Assembly (NCBI RefSeq): GCF_037975245.1
Contig: NC_092569.1
Coordinates: 15,559,501-15,623,500, forward strand
Direction of reading: 5' to 3'
Source: Apostichopus japonicus
Lineage: Eukaryota; Echinodermata; Holothuroidea; Aspidochirotida; Stichopodidae
DNA length: 64,000 bases
A model generated the notes under the pieces. The model was not told the DNA's origin and searched no databases. It saw only the letters and a program-made list of their open reading frames with translations. The position numbers and the translations under genes were made by a program. Shown here piece by piece: positions 25,601 to 35,708 of the stretch. Within the stretch, counting starts at the first letter, position 1. Every line of letters starts with the position of its first letter.

Positions 25601-28027
25601 TCTGACGGGGGTGGTCTTTGAGTCTTTCTTTACTGCAAAATGAGGCAGGAACCACATTCTCTTTCCACTGTCTCTGTCATTTTGAAGTTCTCTCTCAGTA
25701 ACATAGCGAGAAACGCCTCTGTTCAACTGGTCTCTCATCTGCTTGCAGTATGTCTCCCATTCCACTTGCCTGTTCTTGAACTGATTCTCTAGACTCCTTA
25801 ACCTTTTGACAGCATAATCGTAGTTGTCAGGCAGGTCATCAGGTGATTTCTTCCATGGCAGTTGAATTTCGTAGGACCCGTCAGAGAGTTGGGACACACT
25901 TTGCTGCATGGCCTCAGTTGCATCCTTATTCAAGAGATCGGAAGAACATTTGCACTTTTTGGGCTCTAAGCCTACAGTTTCTAGGCCGATGAATTCCTCT
26001 ATTGGCCCGATAGCCGATACATTGACATAGTTCGATAGTGTAGCTGAACCAGCAGAACGACCTCCTTGAATGAACCAACCAAATGGGCATCTAACAGCGA
26101 TGGGTTCATCTGATTTCCCACTGTAGATGTAGTCTTGCCAGATCATCAAATGTGTATTATCAATGCCCAGAAGAACATCAATGGTTTCTGAAGGGGCTGC
26201 ATGGATGTCAACATTTCTCAAGTGATCATGTTGTTGAAGCTGTTCTTGCAGAACGATTGGGGTGTCAGCGCAAGGCTTGTCTATTTCAGTGACAGACAAC
26301 GGATGTGACCAATTTCCTCCAACGTCTGCGATGAGGCAGTCTAACAGTCTCAGCTTCCTCGTAAATTTTCCGCCGCCTACAACACTCAATTCATGATCTT
26401 GGTACACGTCTTGGTCTGCTCTCGGGAAAATCCCTTTTCTTAGGAGTGTCGTTTGACTACCACCGTCCAACAAGATGCGCACCAGACGACGTATGTTGCC
26501 ACATCGAAGATACCCCATCACAGTAGGTAGGGTTCCTTGCAGTTTAACTCTCTTTTCTTTGGTGATGGTAGACGCATTCGCAGAACTACTGATTGGTCTA
26601 AAGGGTTCAGCATTGCTGCTTAACTGACTCGAATAACCACTATCCTTCTTTCCATAAGCAACAGGGCAAATAGCTCCAAAGTGAGAATCACTGCCACACG
26701 CTGCGATTCGGCATGGGGCCACAAACTGACACGAGTTCAGATCAAACGGGGATTTGCCAGCTATGCAGTTATTATGTCCACAACGGTAGCAGATGTTGTT
26801 CTTTCTCATAATTTCGTACTTCTCTTTCATGGGTAGGTCCCTGAACTTGTTACAAGTCTTTAGGAAGTGTGTGTTTGCATTGATGTGCAACGCACATTTA
26901 GGCACACCAAATTTATTAATCTTGCTCCGTTGGCTCCATTCACCAGCATTCACTGTAGCAGCATTCGAGGACCTGGACATTCGACGCTGTGTTGTCGGAA
27001 CATACGATGCGTTATCGACACTGATAGGCTTTGCCTTCTCCAATAATAATAGTTGGCTATATAACCACTTGACAAGACCTGTGAGTGAATCATCAGTATG
27101 GTCGTCTCTCACGCTCTTGTAATAGGCAATACGATGATCCTCTGGTAGTTTCTGCTTGATTTGGCTCAACATGATCTTGCTATTAAGTTCTCCAGATAGA
27201 CCCACGGTTTCTGCTTGAGTCTCAAATATCTGAAGAGTCTGGACGAAGCGACTCATGGCAGGGAGGTTGATGTTTCCCTTGTTCTCATATGGCTTCAGGT
27301 TTTCAAGGTCCTTTAATAACCTGTCTACCACTTTATCTTCATCACCGTAGCACTCATCTAGTACCTGCCAGGCTCTTTCTACATTGATGCACCCTTTTAT
27401 CTTGTTATATTCTTTGGGGTTGGTCATAGACTCAGTCAGTTGGAAGAAACATTCAATCTCTGTCAAATCAACAGCACAATGGTTAAACAGTTCCTTAAAC
27501 CGCTTGTAGTCTCTGATGTCCCCGCTGAACTTCGGAAATTTCATCCTCTCCATCCTTGGGGCAGATGAGGTTGAAGGGCGAGATGCAAGAGGTGGCGTTT
27601 GTGGGGTAGAGATAGGCATCGTCTGTGGTGTCCCTGTGCTCACAGGCTGCGAAGGAACTGTCGATGTTGGGTCTCGCTGAGAAGTTGTAGGCGAAGAGGT
27701 GAGACTCGGCTGGTTGGCCAAGGGGGTTGGTGACTGGCGGTCGACGACTCGTCTGGCACATAAAATTCCCTGGACAAATTCTTTTTCACACTCTGCCATC
27801 CATTTTTCCTCAGTTTCAAACTCCGTCTGGTCTTCGACGACATCCATTAACTCGGAGTGTTTCACTTCAATATTCAGAAATTGCTGTTCTGCTTTGGTGA
27901 TGTACTTCTGTAGTATTCCTAAATCACTAGCATCATCTTTTACGAGGTTGTCGATTGTTGCTAGTGTCCTGGTCAACTGACCCTTGCTGTTCCGTCTTGA
28001 TAACTTCAACTTGTTGACGTCAGCCAT
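22685..28027 (-). CDS. BEL/Pao gag-pol polyprotein
   Basis: One uninterrupted frame of 1780 codons. I start it at the ATG in ACCATGG context (28027) rather than at the upstream GTG, which extends the open frame by 11 codons. Approximate residue order: DUF1759-type gag with FPKFSGD near 170; zinc-knuckle-like CYRCGHNNC near 414; DUF1758-like aspartic protease with LLDGGSQ near 521; reverse transcriptase with FYMDDL near 928; RNase H with GASDASEDAMG near 1104; HHCC integrase zinc finger near 1414-1450; integrase core with VDYLGPVN near 1482, ISDNATCF and GGPHHQGAVERM near 1588; and a DUF5641-like C-terminus. This is the BEL/Pao order. The protease motif has Gly where D-S/T-G is usual. The polyprotein would form particles, copy the RNA and integrate it. 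No envelope-like frame is seen. Confidence 0.93.
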   Translation of the reverse strand: MADVNKLKLSRRNSKGQLTRTLATIDNLVKDDASDLGILQKYITKAEQQFLNIEVKHSELMDVVEDQTEFETEEKWMAECEKEFVQGILCARRVVDRQSPTPLANQPSLTSSPTTSQRDPTSTVPSQPVSTGTPQTMPISTPQTPPLASRPSTSSAPRMERMKFPKFSGDIRDYKRFKELFNHCAVDLTEIECFFQLTESMTNPKEYNKIKGCINVERAWQVLDECYGDEDKVVDRLLKDLENLKPYENKGNINLPAMSRFVQTLQIFETQAETVGLSGELNSKIMLSQIKQKLPEDHRIAYYKSVRDDHTDDSLTGLVKWLYSQLLLLEKAKPISVDNASYVPTTQRRMSRSSNAATVNAGEWSQRSKINKFGVPKCALHINANTHFLKTCNKFRDLPMKEKYEIMRKNNICYRCGHNNCIAGKSPFDLNSCQFVAPCRIAACGSDSHFGAICPVAYGKKDSGYSSQLSSNAEPFRPISSSANASTITKEKRVKLQGTLPTVMGYLRCGNIRRLVRILLDGGSQTTLLRKGIFPRADQDVYQDHELSVVGGGKFTRKLRLLDCLIADVGGNWSHPLSVTEIDKPCADTPIVLQEQLQQHDHLRNVDIHAAPSETIDVLLGIDNTHLMIWQDYIYSGKSDEPIAVRCPFGWFIQGGRSAGSATLSNYVNVSAIGPIEEFIGLETVGLEPKKCKCSSDLLNKDATEAMQQSVSQLSDGSYEIQLPWKKSPDDLPDNYDYAVKRLRSLENQFKNRQVEWETYCKQMRDQLNRGVSRYVTERELQNDRDSGKRMWFLPHFAVKKDSKTTPVRVVYDAKARYQGCSLNDYLLKGENINSDLFDVALRFRENEVGIIADISKMFQAIKLKVDDARFHRFVFREHPSHPIQVYELTTVTFGDKPSPTAAIVTMRHVVAEHAPEDERMMRVVTDQFYMDDLNESVGDTKEALELKSKLIETLKEGNFAIRKWQSNVQEVCDKTEDLRIATALGTKWDLTKDTLKVKEVKLHPNIVPTKRSVLAQTASYYDVFGMLSGLLVRPKILLQKLWQLNIDWDTPLNQKGELCAMLNEINKDLEEVDTIEIRRCMIPEAYIGVRPLPEVSLHGASDASEDAMGIGIWLRWSRPEDSEAHLSFVCARARLTPLKQTSIPRKELQAILLLSRLMLTVKNALRYNIAYWKIWTDSMTAISWLRGQSKAFRSYVAYRVGEITTEFDPIKDIRHVSSDQNVIDLVSRGGKAIEMKKVIEGPEYLRLPPASWPQTPTNVPVDPADEEQKRFHVRNAKVLSLRVTAASKPSPIVNPTNFSSWPRLKMVTARVFSVRELPKKQWMKQLTRQISKWPSSKLIKEAELYWIRQAQREIDFQDSNVMKLDPFFDEDDQVFRVGGRIDRAPLSYDVRHPYLLPRKGHISLLIVRDRHAHALHGGHLGTAAEVRKRYWIVGDVNLSRRIVHECVTCKKVRGKPLQQKMADLPEFRVRPCSPPFQTTLVDYLGPVNVKLSRNTTTKGYCAVFTCTVTRAVHLTCVQDLSTQAFLQALERFISIRGSPSLLISDNATCFRGADNTINELNLKLEQTQVREYCQRYNTQWKFGPPGGPHHQGAVERMVQEVKKGMRHLVKADRLTFVEWETVFCQISGLINSRPLTAKSSSPLDHPPLTPNHFLIGRGDLPCPEVPCEEYKTNPRKRREICIAMVDAFWRRWMECTHKLSPRQKWQKSGENLEEKDIVLVIGEDKRRGTWKMSEVVKLYPGKDDLVRVVDVRFADGKIAKRPVTKLILLLKNSERSEMQ

Positions 28028-28073
28028 GGTTTCATCGAACTTCCACAGTCTGCTGCACACGAGTTGTTGAAGA

Positions 28074-28369
28074 TGTTGTGAAATGGATGTAAATAATTGA
28101 ATTCAGAAAGGATGTCTTTGACACGTTGCTGCAATATGTTGTCTTTCTTTATTAAACTAGATTCAACAACTGTGTAGGGTTTCTTAACATCTCCACTGAA
28201 CGTTATGTTTGAATATATGAAATGAACTGCAAGGTTGCACCGCAGCGCGGTGGTATGTCTTGCTGAAAGGCGAGCTATACAAGTAACTACAACGCATGTT
28301 AATAATAAAATATGAAAGTTAAAGTACGGAAACTTATACACGTCATAGAGGGAAAACAATTACACGACA
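28074..28369 (-). repeat. 5' LTR of the BEL/Pao element
   Basis: 296-bp copy next to the start of the gag-pol frame. It is followed at once by the ATAGG target duplication. The start codon lies about 46 bases inside the element from the LTR edge. Confidence 0.95.
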
Positions 28370-28374
28370 ATAGG

Positions 28375-31300
28375 TTATAATTGTTTATTGCACTATAAAA
28401 CAAATAAGTTTCAATATTTGCCATCTCAGCAACAGAGCAATTAGCTATGAAGATAGATTAAATTGTAGTATTGTGCATATTTTCAAAAGCTCTATATTAT
28501 ATTTCCAATTTTCCAAATCAATGCATTGTTCACAGCTGTGATATCATTATCATTGTGCAATTTTAAATCCACACTACAAAATTCATTTTGCTGGTTATTT
28601 AAGTGTTGGCCTCCAACGGATATAAAAGCATGAAAAATTGTTCGACATAAGGGCCCACAGAGCCATTGGGCACAATCCCTCCCAGTTTACATAAAAGAAA
28701 AAAATCTACCAAATGCCACTTTTGGGTAAAAAAAAGTACTGATTTTTCATTTTTGTGAGTAAACTGTACCCTTTGGTTATTTTAAAAGTGTTTCTTTGTT
28801 GAAACATGAAACAAAGAAAATTGTAAATTAAAACTTTAAAAGAATGGGCCTTGCTCTTAAAAAAAAGTCAAAATTAATACGTGCCCCTTGGTGATTTGCC
28901 ACCTTTAGATCAGCATAAATTCTTCCACAGTACTTCCATGTTTTGTGCACCTACAGTTTAAAACCTCCTGCCCCTACAGCTGTCCAAGACACATGTCAAA
29001 ATCATGTCGATGAAAGTGATCTAAATTCATTTCAGATAAGCTGAATCGTTGATGCCTTATTATAAGCACTTGAATGAAGTCCTCTTTTTCAAGCAGAGAT
29101 GGTCCATTGTATGTAGTGTTATATATTGCTGTGCTTAATACTACTCTAGATTATTTTGATATTAAAGAGAGGATAATAAAATATCGCCCTGTAAGCTGAT
29201 AAAACATCCTGTTGTCATTCTTTTTATTTTGTAAGAATATTTGGTAATTTTAGGAGAAACCTCCGATTATCAACGTTGACGGTAAAAAAAAAAAAAAAAA
29301 AAAAAAATTTGATATTTTATATACATTTTATTTAATTTACATTTGATGAAATTTTGTATCTGGCAAATAGTAGAGTGAGTTTCCACAGAAACCTACACTC
29401 TGGAACATAATTTTCATATTTGATGAAGCCCTTGAATTCAGTGTACTTTGACAACTTTCAGCTAATGTTCCAATTTCAACACAATTCCAAGGACAATAAC
29501 AAACTTTGTGGGAAAGTAACATGTTTGAAGAACATGCACCATAATGAAATCACAGACAATGCACCGTAATCAATTTCCTAAAATCAGACACAAGATATGA
29601 AGAGGTTTTCAGCTAGCAATATGGATTTCTCTATGTAATCATTGTCACATTGTTACCAGAAAGAATGTTCCTTTCAAGTTAAGTTGTCGCTAGTTCTTAA
29701 TATGTAGGTATCCTACCTGATCAAATGCAACATTATAATGATCATTGCATGGTGTCCACTTGCTTGTATGACTACATAGGCAGAGGGAGTGATGGTGCAC
29801 ACAGAAAATGTTTCATGTTGGTGGTCACCGTCCAGTGAAGCAGGTCTAGGGGGTACCATACCTCCCGTTTTTGCAACCAAGATATATCGTCCCTCCTGCA
29901 AAGAACACTCTCAGTAGTTTGAAAAGGTCTGTGATGTTTAAAAGTATCACTGGTTTTATGATACGCAAACTGAAAAGTGTACGCATTGCATGTATCATTC
30001 TAGGTGAACCGTTGGGAAACATTGATATCAACATTTTCAACACACAAGTATGATTGATGGCTGCAAGGTTAATAACCTTGGTGGAAAAAGCTATGTAGAC
30101 ATCTTTTAATAATCCAAACTTTTCTCAAAAGGGGCGGGACAGTCACTGTGTCCCCATTTTGCAACCAAAGAAATATGGCAAACCGAAGTCGGTCTTCCAT
30201 GATCGGGGTTGAAAGGTGCAAGTCTTTCGCTGTCAATTGGGGGTCTAGGTCTTCTACCTTCATCATAGGGTGACGACATGTATACTTGCCAGGCGCCAAG
30301 TGAGGAATTTCTCCAAGGGAGGAGCGAACCTGTGGTCAAATGATCAGAGCTATAGATTCGGCATTGGAAACTATCTAAGCGTAGCACCCTCCATGGGTTG
30401 CCGCGAAGTGTACAAGAACTTAGGCCAAAATGCCTCCCAGACTGCTAGAAATGGCACTTCCCAGGCCTTGCAAGTTGCATTTGCTATGTTGAAATTACTA
30501 GCGATATCATAAAAACGTACAAAACAAATATGCTCAAGGGGGGGTTGGGGTTGGGGCGGTGCCCCCTTTGCCACCCCCCCCCCTTGGCTACGTGCCTGAT
30601 ACTTGCTAATTGAGTTCGACTCTAAACTATATATGGGCCTATAGGTCTTGCAGAACTGAAACCAGAAAAGTCAAGCGAAGTACAGAATACAATGTTTCAA
30701 AGAATCGTTCGTTTGTAAATAAAATCTGTATTTGGTTTTATCGTGCAGCATTCAAATAGAGTGAAAACATACAACTGTTTGTTTGTATTTGTCATAATAC
30801 TTCTCTTTGTAAGTGACGATGACTAAAATAATAACATCCCCAGCTCAAAAGGAGATGATATAATGAGAATACGAGAGAGATTCTTTAAAACGATTGCAGC
30901 AGTTCATGGAAAAATCAACTATTTTTAACAATCTTAAAATTAACATATAATGAAAAAGTTATCAATCAAGCTTAACTTAAACATATCATACAACCTAGCT
31001 GTGCATGAGCTTAAAACATTTCAACATCAAAGAACATAATGAGGGCTTCAGGGGATAGTTAGATTTCTGTTTTTATTGATGGAGGGGGGGGGGATGAGAG
31101 GGGCAGGCAGGCATTACCCAAATTATAAGAAAACATATTTCTCACAATATTTTTGGGGTGGGGGGGGGGGGAAAGCATCTGACATATATTTGAGAGACCT
31201 AGGGCATCCACTCCCACTAATAATCTTTCACATATGAACTTAACAAACTGTATAAAGTATTTTGATCCAGACTAGTGGTAACTTTCACAGTGACAAGTTA

Positions 31301-33189
31301 CATGATAACACCTCTTTACCAGCAACACATTCATCAGGTTCAGACACAATTACGGTATCCATACACTACTCAATTCATACACTACCAACAACAGGATAGA
31401 CCATGGTGGTGATTACTGCAGATCTATGATGAACCCTTCATAAATATAAAGATACCAAGGAACCCCAATCAGCCCACCATTCATAGCTGATCTTTGAGTT
31501 TGGTTTAAAGTTTGCATCAATACGATATAGCCATGTTATTTTCACAAGTACCTGAATACTCTTTCAGTTCAACTAAGATTTATAGAGGGGGCAGAGTGGG
31601 CCATGAATTGCTACCTGCTCTCTGGGACATTGGAACAAGCGACGATGAATTTGGTCCCACTGACTGACATAGCATCTTTTGCTACCTGTTGGCGCCTTTG
31701 GTGTCTCGATACCAGGAACGAACCGGAGCACAGGACCTTAAGTTGACGTAAAGAATTAACCATCCAACATCCAACCTCTAGAAATGATTTTGATCGTTCT
31801 CTGAGAAATTTGTTTGTCTCGTACGACCGTTAAATATTTGCCCTGTACCAAAAATACAGCAGTCAATCACAACACCAGCTGCATTCAACGTGATCTGTTA
31901 CCACAGAGTCTTAAGAAAACTACATATCGGTTTGCCAAAAAAAGAAAAAAGGGTTAAAATATCAAGTGCAGTAAATTGATACAATCTACGGTACAATCAT
32001 AAAATTATTACAGATACGTAAGTTTGATCAAGTCCTGTGAGCAACATCCAAACGTCTTTGTTCTAAAAGCCACTGTTTACGTCACATCCTCTTTAGCTTA
32101 TGTCATTCTATCAATATCATTTCATATTTTGCTTCGGTTTTCAAGTAAAGTAGATGAAAATCTTCCAAGGCTATTCAGAGAAAAATATTACATTAAAAAA
32201 AAAATGCAATAAATTAAATTGAATTTAATTATTGCTATTATAGGAAAGGCACCCCACAAGTTGAAAGTCCACCTTAATAATAATTACTGTTACTTTTAAT
32301 AATTACTGTTTATATATAGTGTACACAAAGAGCTCCCAAATAGGAGAACTGTACTCGGTTCAATTCCACCTGTACCATGTCATGCCCAAACGTGGAGCAC
32401 GAAATCGCATGATCCAACCTGCGTCAGCTGGTTCAGAAATTATACCAACGTGACTGGCTTGGTTTACGACTATGAAGCACAAAAGGGTCGTACCCAAAGA
32501 AATATCAGAATTTTGGAAAAAAAATCAGCTTTTCCGATCTCTACTGTACCAAATTTCACGGTTTGCGTAAAATTTCCGTAGATTAAGAGAGATCTCTGAA
32601 ATATTTGTACTTATTCGAACGTCTATGTTTTTGGCCCATTTTCGTGTGATTAATGGAAATTCTACGTAACTTGAGAGATACGGGTGTACACCACGTGTTA
32701 TGGAAATGAGGCTTCCGCCTTCCTGAGTTCGTTACCTCCATTTGGGAGAAGATTTAAAGGCACCTCTTATGGTACAAAGCTTGCTTTAAATAATATGATA
32801 TATGGTTACAGAAATTGAAATATTATAGTTGGTAAGCATAGAATATATATTATCACTGTATGCAATGCTCTTCAATATTTCAGATATTGGCAGCTAAGTA
32901 TGTGTGAGTCATCAACAGGATAGCACGGAGGCTTCGATCCTTTCTTAGTGAGGCTAAGAACTGGGCCACAAGAAACATAAACAACTTGTTAATTTGCATG
33001 ATGAATTTTGGGATGTTTTAAACCACATTAACATGTTCTAAATCTGTTGAAATGAAATGTTTTGCTACAAACACACACACACACACACTCACGCAATTCC
33101 ATTAGCAGCACTTTTCATAAAAACTGTTCAAAGATATTTTCTGCCACGAAGAGCGTTGAGTGAAAAAAAAAAAAAATAAAGATATCACA
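28375..33189. other. Intergenic DNA between the retrotransposon and ECHDC1
   Basis: About 4.8 kb with no recognisable gene. It contains a poly(A) run at about 29283-29307, long G/C homopolymers near 30577, 31084 and 31156, and an (AC)n tract at 33069-33089. The block around 29.8-30.6 kb repeats short phrases such as TTTGCAACCAA and may be a decayed repeat. Confidence 0.5.
33069..33089. repeat. (AC)n microsatellite
   Basis: About ten AC dinucleotides. Confidence 0.9.
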
Positions 33190-33195
33190 TTTATT
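33190..33195 (-). terminator. Poly(A) signal of ECHDC1
   Basis: TTTATT on the plus strand is AATAAA on the minus strand. It lies about 110 bases past the ECHDC1 stop codon. Confidence 0.6.
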
Positions 33196-33302
33196 AGTGA
33201 GCATAAAAACTTCATGTCTCTTTTCATATCACTTCAAGAAATTATTGAGATAAATCATCCAAGGGAGCTCATCTTTGACATCATGAAGACCTAATACACA
33301 GA

Positions 33303-35707
33303 TCATTTCTGTGAAACCTTGGCAAAGGCCTTTCTCTGTTCTGGACCACCCCAAAGACTTGTGAAGACGTGCTTTTCTCTCAGTAGAGCTTGGTCGAGCG
33401 TCAGCTCGGTGGCGTGCTTAACCACAGTTTTCATTGCACGGACTACGTCGACCGGAGCCGCTGTGTACTGACCGAGCCAATCTGAGGCTGCCTGACATAT
33501 ATCTTTGGTTTCCGAAACAGTCGAATCCGAGAGCCCAAAATTGAGCGCCTCCTCTGACGAAATCATCTGTGTACTCGTGAGCAACTTCAAGGCGGTACGT
33601 GGGCCGACTATGCGGACCAGTCTGCTGCCACCGCCAAAACCTGGGCTCATGCCCATCTTAGCTTGTACAAACTGGATGCTGGCGTCCGGAGACATGACTC
33701 GAAAGTCGCATGCTGTGGTGAGTTCTGCCCCTCCTCCCGTGGCCCGGCCGCTCACCGCCGCAACGCTGATCAACGGTAACCTTTGTAACCGTGACAACAC
33801 GTTTTGCATGAACAGACACATCATTCCGCCTTGCTTTGTCCCGAGTTGCCTGATGGTGTGCAAGTCTGCTCCGGCGCAGAAGTTGGACCCCTCCGGGTCG
33901 CCGAACAGGATGACTGCTTTACCCTCCTCCCAGCACTCTAAGTCCTGGACGACATCAGATAGCTCCACCATCATACTACCTGCGAGACAAAAGTGAATCA
34001 AGGTTGGAATGATAGTTCTGAATCTATGCTATCCTATCAAATACAATAACCAACCTGAGACAAATATAAGGGCATCAACTGCAAGATATTGTAGGAGAGA
34101 TGCACGCTGTTACAAGAAGCGGTGATCAGAGATATATATACCAAATTACTAAATTGTCTATCTCACTTTATAATATGGAGATCTTTGGTAGCTCGGATAG
34201 GTACTCTTTACTGTTACACCTTACATTTGTAAAACCACTGACCCAAGTTGCCTTAAGCCGTACAGTTTATACTGTTCTGTACGTGCATTATTATTAAGAT
34301 GTATTACTTTATGACATTTTCAGCCTAGTGTTTTGGAAAATGTTGAGGTTAATATTGTATGTACCAGGTACCATGAGGGTCACATCGATTCCACATCACA
34401 TGAATTAATGTATGGACGTATTTCTATTGCTAAGGAAGAATTTTTGCAGAGGAATGTTAGGCACCAAAATTTGGTTCATGAATGTCACATTTCTCCCAAC
34501 AATGGGTATATATGAGGCCATGCAGTTCTTTTCAAGTTAAAACATGTGTGATATTGTACTCTGTCACCAAATATCAACTTTTTTACATTAACATTTTTTT
34601 TTCGCAAAATTTTGAGGATATTGAATTTCATGTTATAGCTGTTCTGTAGCTCTGTTAAAAGACTGAAATGCAACATATTATAATACTGTACCCTTCTTGT
34701 TTGTCAACATGATTTTCCTCTTTCTCAAAGTACTGTACAATATAATAATCAATATCCGAACAGCCTTTTAGGGTAGCCAATCTCATTGCTGGCTCAGATA
34801 ACTTTCATCAAGCTGTGACTTAACTTTCGCAAATATGGTAGAGGTACTAGCATCACGCTACATCTTGACTATGTTTGGATGCTATCGTTTTGTTGTACAT
34901 GCAACATTTTATAGAATCAACAAATTAAGGCAACATTTACTCAAACACAATTGAAAATGTGTTTCAAAATTCTGTCCCTCCCAGAAACGGAGGTTTTAGC
35001 TTTGACCCAGTAAAAGATAAATGGGGGAAAAAAAAAAACCTTTTTGATATTTTGATGGTCCCGAAATTTCAAAAAGAAATTTGACAATGGTACAGAGTAT
35101 GTTTCCATGTTTTGCAAAATGTTTCGTCATTTGGAGATGTTCTTAATCCAGCTGTCATTATTAGACACACTTCATAGAAGGTGTTCCTTGAAACTGTGTC
35201 AAATGCCTGATTTTATAATTTAAGCAGTACACCTTAGACACCATTAAAATACAGTACATGCAGCTGTGTTCTTGTTGTCTTTAACATTGGCCTAAAGAAC
35301 TGAGTATACATACAAAGATATATGCTTGTGTAGTCTTGGAGCTATTTGTATTTAATTGTCCGATCCGACAAGTTACCTGATAAAGCGTTGGCTTTCTCTG
35401 GATTACTCAGCGTGATTTCAGCTACGCCCGTCTCAAAGTTCCTGTGAAGTTCTACTTTCCCCCCAGAGGCATCTTTCAAGCTCGTCCTCTCCATTCGATT
35501 GTTGACGTAATTGTGCGGTGCATAATTGGCATTCATAGACTGGTGTTTCTGGTCGACTGCCATGCTGGCCGTGGTCTCTCCGAGCACCACGCTGGCGTGC
35601 GAGAAGTCCGTCTGGTAGAAGTACTCATTGTTGTCAGCTCGGGAGGACATCGCCTTCAAGCCAAGTCTGGCTGGAAGGACGGCCCTTCTTGATATAGCTT
35701 GCAGCAT
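33303..35707 (-). CDS. ECHDC1: Ethylmalonyl-CoA decarboxylase (crotonase family), 2 coding exons
   Basis: Exon 1 is 35707-35377 and exon 2 is 33979-33303, joined in phase 1 by a GT-AG intron to give 335 residues. The family enzyme decarboxylates ethylmalonyl-CoA and, less well, methylmalonyl-CoA, side products of acetyl-CoA and propionyl-CoA carboxylases, so it acts as a metabolite-repair enzyme. The crotonase core starts near residue 84. The oxyanion-hole segments are FCAGADL (144-150) and GRATGGGAEL (188-197), followed by TTACDFRV and MGMSPGFGG. The N-terminal ~80 residues are not crotonase-like. Their beginning, MLQAISRRAVLPARLGLKAM, is basic and could be a transit peptide, though the mammalian enzyme is cytosolic. 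A splice acceptor ends one base before the ATG, so a 5' untranslated exon lies to the right. The paralogous enoyl-CoA hydratases are a less likely identity. Confidence 0.9.
33980..35376 (-). other. ECHDC1 intron
   Basis: A 1.4 kb AT-rich intron with GT-AG ends. No other features are recognised. Confidence 0.7.
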
Positions 35708-35708
35708 C

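Larger units (their letters stand above)
22270..28374 (-). mobile_element. Complete BEL/Pao LTR retrotransposon
   Basis: The element proper is 22275-28369 (6095 bp), read leftward. The direct target duplication ATAGG lies at 22270-22274 and 28370-28374. Both LTRs are 296 bp and I found no difference between them. They start TG and end CA in element orientation. A polypurine tract, TTTTGGGGGGATGGGA on the minus strand, abuts the 3' LTR at 22571-22586. A single gag-pol frame fills the interior. Identical LTRs, an exact duplication and an unbroken frame point to a very recent insertion. I could not assign a tRNA primer to the segment next to the 5' LTR. Confidence 0.95.

Noticed and set aside
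26793-27122. Plus-strand frame of 109 codons inside the retrotransposon
   Set aside because: Antisense to the gag region of the intact gag-pol frame, with no motif of its own.
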